A stretch of DNA of 64,000 bases, taken from contig NZ_JANHAX010000007.1 in assembly GCF_030848945.1 (NCBI RefSeq), forward strand, positions 186,001-250,000, written 5' to 3'. Below, piece after piece: positions 60,598 to 64,000 of the stretch. Below the pieces are notes generated by a model. It had not been told where the DNA came from. It did not search any database and worked only from the letters and a program-made list of their open reading frames with translations. The stretch is from Marimonas arenosa. GTDB lineage: Bacteria; Pseudomonadota; Alphaproteobacteria; Rhodobacterales; Rhodobacteraceae. The position numbers were made by a program, and so were the translations under genes. Positions within the stretch are counted from its first letter, which is position 1, and the number at the start of each line of letters is the position of its first letter.

Positions 60598-62601
60598 ATG
60601 ACGAAAACGACCAGCTTGCTGCTGTGCGATTGTGCTGGAACGATGCGGCTCGATGCCGACAGCGCCGGGGCGGCGGTGGGAGCGGAGCGGGTGAAAACCT
60701 GTTCGCGGCTCTGCACCGGTGACGTCGATCTGGCCCAGACGGCGCTGGAGGGCGATGGCCGGGTGATGATCGCCTGCGGCCAGGAGGCGCCGCGCTTTGC
60801 CGAGCTGTGGGAGGCACTGGAGAGCGACGCCCGGCTTGTCACCTGCGATATCCGTGACCGGGCGGGTTGGACCGGGGACGGTACGGCCTTCGCCAAGCAG
60901 GCCGCGCTGTTGGCCGAGGCGGCGCTGGAACCGCCGGAGATGCCGGTGAAGGAGGTTGAGTCGCGCGGTACGCTGCTGATCCTCGGCAGCGGAGAAGCGG
61001 CGGTGCATGCTGCGCGACGCCTGGCGGACGTCATGGCCGTGACCTGTCTGATCGATGGCGCCGCCGAGGTGCTGGCGCCCGAACCGGGATTCGATCTGGC
61101 ATCGGGGCGACTGGTGTCGGGCAGCGGCGCGCTGGGCGGTTTCAGTGTCAAGGTCGCGGGATTTGCCCTGGCCGAGCCGGGCGGCCGCGGTGCGCCCGGG
61201 TTCGGGCCGGCGCGGGACAATGTGCGCTCGGAATGCGATGTGATCCTGGACCTGCGCAAGGGAGCGGCACCGCTATTTCCGGCGCCGTCGAAGCGCGAGG
61301 GGTATCTGCGGGCCGATCCCGGTGACCGGGCGGCGGTGGAGGCGGCGGTTTTCGAGGCCTCGCAGCTTGTGGGCGTGTTCGAGAAGCCGATCTATGTCCG
61401 TTTCGACCCGCTGATCTGCGCCCATTCGCGCGCCAGCCAGACCGGATGTTCGCGCTGTCTCGACATTTGCCCGACCGGCGCGATCACCCCGTCCGGGGAT
61501 CACGTGGAGATCGACCCTGATGTCTGCGCCGGCTGCGGTGGCTGCGCCGCGGTCTGCCCGTCGGGGGCGGCGAGTTACGACAACCCGGATGTCGGTTTCC
61601 TGTTCCGGCGGTTGGCGACGCTGGCGGATGCTTTTCGTGCAGCCGGCGGTGCGCGGCCGCGGCTGCTGGTGCATGATGAAGACTTCGGGGCTGAACTGAT
61701 CGCGCTGTCGGCGCGGCATGGTCGCGGTCTGCCGGCGGATGTGATCCCGTTTGAGGTCTACAATGTCGAGGGTTTCGGCCATGCCGAGATGCTGGCGGCG
61801 CTGGGCGTGGGGTTTGCCGAGGTCATGCTGCTGACCGGACCGCGCACCGAGATGACGGTGCCCGATGCGCAGCTCGAATTGGCCCGCGCCATCGTCGAGG
61901 GAACCGGGCATGCCGCGACGCGACTGCGCGCCATCGCGCCATCCGACCCGGACGCGCTGGAGGCGACCCTGGCCGGCGAGGCGCCGGACCCGGCGGTGCC
62001 GCAGCCGATCCTGCCGATGGGCGGGCGGCGCGAGGTGACGCGGCTGGCCGCCGCCGCGCTGGCTGGCGGCAAGACCGATCCTATCCCGCTGCCCGATGGT
62101 GCGGTCTATGGCACGGTCGAGGTCAATACCGATGCCTGCACGCTGTGCCTCGCCTGTGTCTCGCTGTGTCCGTCGGGGGCGGTGATGGATAACCCCGACA
62201 AGCCGCAACTGTCGGTGCAGGAGGCAGCCTGCCTGCAATGCGGTATCTGCGTGAACACCTGCCCGGAGGACGCGATTTCGCTCCTGCCGCGGCTCAATCC
62301 CGGCGCCGACGCGCTGGCGCCGGTTGTTCTGAACGAGGAAGAACCGTTCGCCTGCATCTCCTGCGGCAAACCGTTCGGGGTGCGCTCGACCATCGAGCGG
62401 ATTGTGGCCAAACTCGAGGGAGCACACCCGCTGTTCACCGGGTCGAACAATGCCGATCTGATCCGGATGTGCGATGATTGCCGGGTCAAGGCGCAGTTCC
62501 ACAGCCAGGCCGCGCCGTTCGCCGGCACGAGCCGCCCGCCGGTACGCACGACCGAGCATTACACGAAAAACGGCGGCGGATCGGACGAGGGTGAGGCCTG
62601 A
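60598..62601 (+). CDS. Large 4Fe-4S polyferredoxin protein of the FDH locus
   Basis: A 667-residue protein from the ATG at 60598. An N-terminal flavodoxin/pyridine-nucleotide-like region (LILGSGEAAVHAARRLADVM near 125) is followed by two ferredoxin motifs (CSRCLDICPTGAI, CAGCGGCAAVCPSGA; about 282-320). A middle domain comes next, then two more (CTLCLACVSLCPSGAV, CLQCGICVNTCPEDAI; about 515-565). A CISC...CDDC pair, like a zinc ribbon, closes it. Such proteins occur beside DUF3305/3306 in FDH clusters. It probably relays electrons to or from FDH or serves its assembly. Confidence 0.87.
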   Translation: MTKTTSLLLCDCAGTMRLDADSAGAAVGAERVKTCSRLCTGDVDLAQTALEGDGRVMIACGQEAPRFAELWEALESDARLVTCDIRDRAGWTGDGTAFAKQAALLAEAALEPPEMPVKEVESRGTLLILGSGEAAVHAARRLADVMAVTCLIDGAAEVLAPEPGFDLASGRLVSGSGALGGFSVKVAGFALAEPGGRGAPGFGPARDNVRSECDVILDLRKGAAPLFPAPSKREGYLRADPGDRAAVEAAVFEASQLVGVFEKPIYVRFDPLICAHSRASQTGCSRCLDICPTGAITPSGDHVEIDPDVCAGCGGCAAVCPSGAASYDNPDVGFLFRRLATLADAFRAAGGARPRLLVHDEDFGAELIALSARHGRGLPADVIPFEVYNVEGFGHAEMLAALGVGFAEVMLLTGPRTEMTVPDAQLELARAIVEGTGHAATRLRAIAPSDPDALEATLAGEAPDPAVPQPILPMGGRREVTRLAAAALAGGKTDPIPLPDGAVYGTVEVNTDACTLCLACVSLCPSGAVMDNPDKPQLSVQEAACLQCGICVNTCPEDAISLLPRLNPGADALAPVVLNEEEPFACISCGKPFGVRSTIERIVAKLEGAHPLFTGSNNADLIRMCDDCRVKAQFHSQAAPFAGTSRPPVRTTEHYTKNGGGSDEGEA

Positions 62602-62714
62602 GCCTCTGCTTGCCGCGCCGATTTGAAGCATAGATCCGCGGCGAATCCGGGTTTCGTTTGCGGGACCGTCATGCCAGCATGGCAGCGGTTCTGGGAAACC
62701 GGGGGAACGACGGG

Positions 62715-63059
62715 ATGAGCGCAGATCAGCGAGACCCGAACGGCGATATCGGATCGAGCCCGATGGCCCGGGTTCTGGAGGCGGAGAAGCACGCTGCCAG
62801 CCGGATCGCGGCGGCACGGGCCGAAGCGGCGGATATCGTTGCCGCGGCCAAACTGGCAGCGCGGCGGGAAGCCGAGCGGGCCGACCGGCGGATCCTTGCA
62901 CTGCACGACTGTGTCCGAAAGGCATTGAAGGCCAAGCAATCCGAGGTCGATGCCGAGTTTCGCCGAATGGCGGACACGACCAGCGCCGAACTGAGCGACG
63001 ACGAGGTCGACGCGTTGGTGGCACGGATGGCACGCCGGCTGACGGGCCAGGTAGAATGA
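62715..63059 (+). CDS. V/A-type ATPase peripheral-stalk-like protein (G/H subunit-like)
   Basis: A 114-residue protein starting at the ATG at 62715 (GGGGGAA upstream). After a short polar head, ARVLEAEKHAASRIAAARAE and AADIVAAAKLAARREAERAD form one long charged helix. This is the heptad-rich pattern of the stalk G/H subunits of A/V-type ATPases. The C-terminal ~30 residues are acidic then basic. The identity rests on this pattern plus the two genes that follow. Confidence 0.6.
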   Translation: MSADQRDPNGDIGSSPMARVLEAEKHAASRIAAARAEAADIVAAAKLAARREAERADRRILALHDCVRKALKAKQSEVDAEFRRMADTTSAELSDDEVDALVARMARRLTGQVE

Positions 63060-63089
63060 CGGATCGAGCAGCATGAGGAGGCGGGCCGG

Positions 63090-63761
63090 ATGATGGCGGA
63101 ATCGGGTTTTGCCTATGCTTTGGCACGGCTGCATGCCCGGCTGGCGGTGCGCATGGGCGAGCCCGACTGGCAGCAACTGGAGGCGAGCCTCGATCTTGCG
63201 CACGCGCTGGAACTGGCCGGACGGATGCCGGTGGTACGCGTCACCCGGCAGCTCAGTCGCGCCAGCGGGGTGCATGCGATCGAAGCGGCGCTGCGGCAGG
63301 CCCTTTCAGACGATATCGCCGAGGTTGCGGGGTGGCTGCCGCCGCGCTGGCTGGCGGTGGCCGACTGGTTTGCCGGGCTGTCGGATCTGCGGCGCAGGGA
63401 CTTCGCCGCACGGGAGGCACCGCGGCCCGAGTGGTTCGATGAGAGCGAGGAGGGATGGGAGAGCGCAGCCGTGCAATGGCGGTCTGAATGGACGAAACGG
63501 ATTCGCGCCGCCGGTGGCGCCAAAGGGCTCGATGTCGCTCTGGCGCCGATGCTTTCGCGGTTCCTCTGGTCTGGCGGCGCGGGCGCCGTGCCGGCACCGA
63601 TCCTGTCCTGGGGCGCTCTGGAGGCGCATTTCATCAAGGCTTTCCGCACGGCGGGCAACGGACCGGTGGCGGTGTTTGCCGTCCTCAGCCTGATGCTGCT
63701 GGACAATGAACGGCTGCGCGGCCTGCTGGTGAGCCGGGCGGTCTTTGCGGGAGGGCCGTGA
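63090..63761 (+). CDS. V/A-type ATPase subunit C-like protein
   Basis: A 223-residue helical protein from an ATG with AGGAGG at 63075-63080. The start FAYALARLHARLAVRMGEPD, then IEAALRQALSDDIAEVAGWL and SVLSLMLLDNERLRGLLVSR-type endings, resemble the short C (d) subunit that joins V1/A1 to the membrane rotor. The match is weak on its own and depends on the neighbours. It is followed by a TGATG overlap. Confidence 0.5.
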   Translation: MMAESGFAYALARLHARLAVRMGEPDWQQLEASLDLAHALELAGRMPVVRVTRQLSRASGVHAIEAALRQALSDDIAEVAGWLPPRWLAVADWFAGLSDLRRRDFAAREAPRPEWFDESEEGWESAAVQWRSEWTKRIRAAGGAKGLDVALAPMLSRFLWSGGAGAVPAPILSWGALEAHFIKAFRTAGNGPVAVFAVLSLMLLDNERLRGLLVSRAVFAGGP

Positions 63762-64000
63762 TGCTGCGTGCCCGCGCCACCCACTGGTTCGAGATCATCA
63801 CCACCCAGCGCGACATGGCGGCGGTGATGCAGGTGCTGGCCGAAACCGGGGCGGTGGAGCTCGAGGCGCACCCGCTGCAGGGCGTGCAGCCGGTGTTGCC
63901 GCAGCTCGATGCTTTCTTCGAGGAATTCGCGGCGCTGGAGAAGAAATACGGCCGCTACTGGCCGCCGCGCGAGGCATCGGTGAAATGGCGCGACGAGGAG
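63761..64000 (+). CDS. V/A-type ATPase subunit I (a)-like protein, N-terminal part
   Basis: The first 80 codons are visible. RATHWFEIITTQRDMAAVMQ then VLAETGAVELEAHPLQG is the N-terminal domain seen in subunit I of bacterial V/A-type ATPases (ferredoxin-like fold with a helical hairpin: FEEFAALEKKYGRYWPP). The start overlaps the previous stop by one base (TGATG). The membrane half lies beyond the window. Confidence 0.6.
   Translation, partial: MLRARATHWFEIITTQRDMAAVMQVLAETGAVELEAHPLQGVQPVLPQLDAFFEEFAALEKKYGRYWPPREASVKWRDEE

Noticed and set aside
59252..60817. A 521-codon extended frame for the DUF3306 gene
   Set aside because: The extension runs in another frame through DUF3305; the TTG at 59914 with the TTGA overlap explains the gene better.
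1..64000. tRNA, rRNA, insertion sequence or prophage genes
   Set aside because: Read by eye, no T-loop-like sets, transposase motifs or phage structural operons were found; the tail-fibre-like pair stands alone.

Overview
The window reads as a chromosomal segment of a GC-rich alphaproteobacterium of the Rhodobacteraceae (Roseobacter) type. This rests on gene content and order: nfuA-tsaB-rimI behind an Irr-like iron box, a broken-up glnD / murJ / trpS neighbourhood, the DUF3305-DUF3306 pair beside a formate dehydrogenase, and CtrA-like half-sites in front of comM. No rRNA, tRNA, CRISPR array, insertion sequence or prophage was recognised. Nearly all the DNA is coding, and many neighbours overlap by 1 to 23 bases.

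Region by region: 1-5.0 kb holds the end of a TSUP permease gene and a four-gene BMP-type ABC importer operon, probably for nucleosides. 5.0-11 kb is housekeeping: rimI, tsaB, nfuA, a universal stress protein, a branched-chain aminotransferase, trpS, and an orphan ankyrin protein. 11-20.6 kb has a rhomboid-fold protein lacking its catalytic residues, murJ, two tandem exported repeat proteins that look like an insertion, glnD and an LpoA-like lipoprotein. 20.6-34.4 kb is conserved core: rsmI-yraN, gshB, comM, a GST with a metal-binding tail, cobU with a phosphatase, a ChaN-like protein, coaBC, dut, a membrane-anchored MoeB-like protein, an MDR oxidoreductase and an M3 peptidase. 34.4-39.1 kb carries a DUF995-like protein, a phosphomannomutase and two capsule-export genes (kpsE and kpsT type).

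39.4-47.1 kb is a ten-gene Mrp-type cation/proton antiporter operon (E-F-G-MbhDE-B-C-D-D-small-D). It has no full-length MrpA; a short MbhD/E-like protein and three large NuoL/M/N-like proteins take its place. 47.1-51.0 kb holds an ArsR-permease pair, a uracil-DNA glycosylase-like gene, an SseB-like gene and a 2-hydroxyacid dehydrogenase.

51.4-62.6 kb is a respiratory formate dehydrogenase island. Behind a perfect FNR-type box lie a TorD-like chaperone, a small Tat peptide, the molybdo/tungsto alpha subunit, the Fe-S beta subunit and the cytochrome b gamma subunit. Translationally coupled to these are a NarI/DsrM-like cytochrome b and an HdrD/DsrK-like CCG Fe-S protein. DUF3306, DUF3305 and a 667-residue polyferredoxin complete the island. 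The last 1.3 kb begins what looks like a V/A-type ATPase operon (G-like stalk, C-like, I-like subunits), cut by the window edge.

The most unusual material is the FDH plus DsrMK-like module, the V/A-type ATPase start, the split-MrpA antiporter, the pseudo-rhomboid, the tandem exported paralogues, and a dispersed intergenic element built of three 12-base units present in two copies 39 kb apart.
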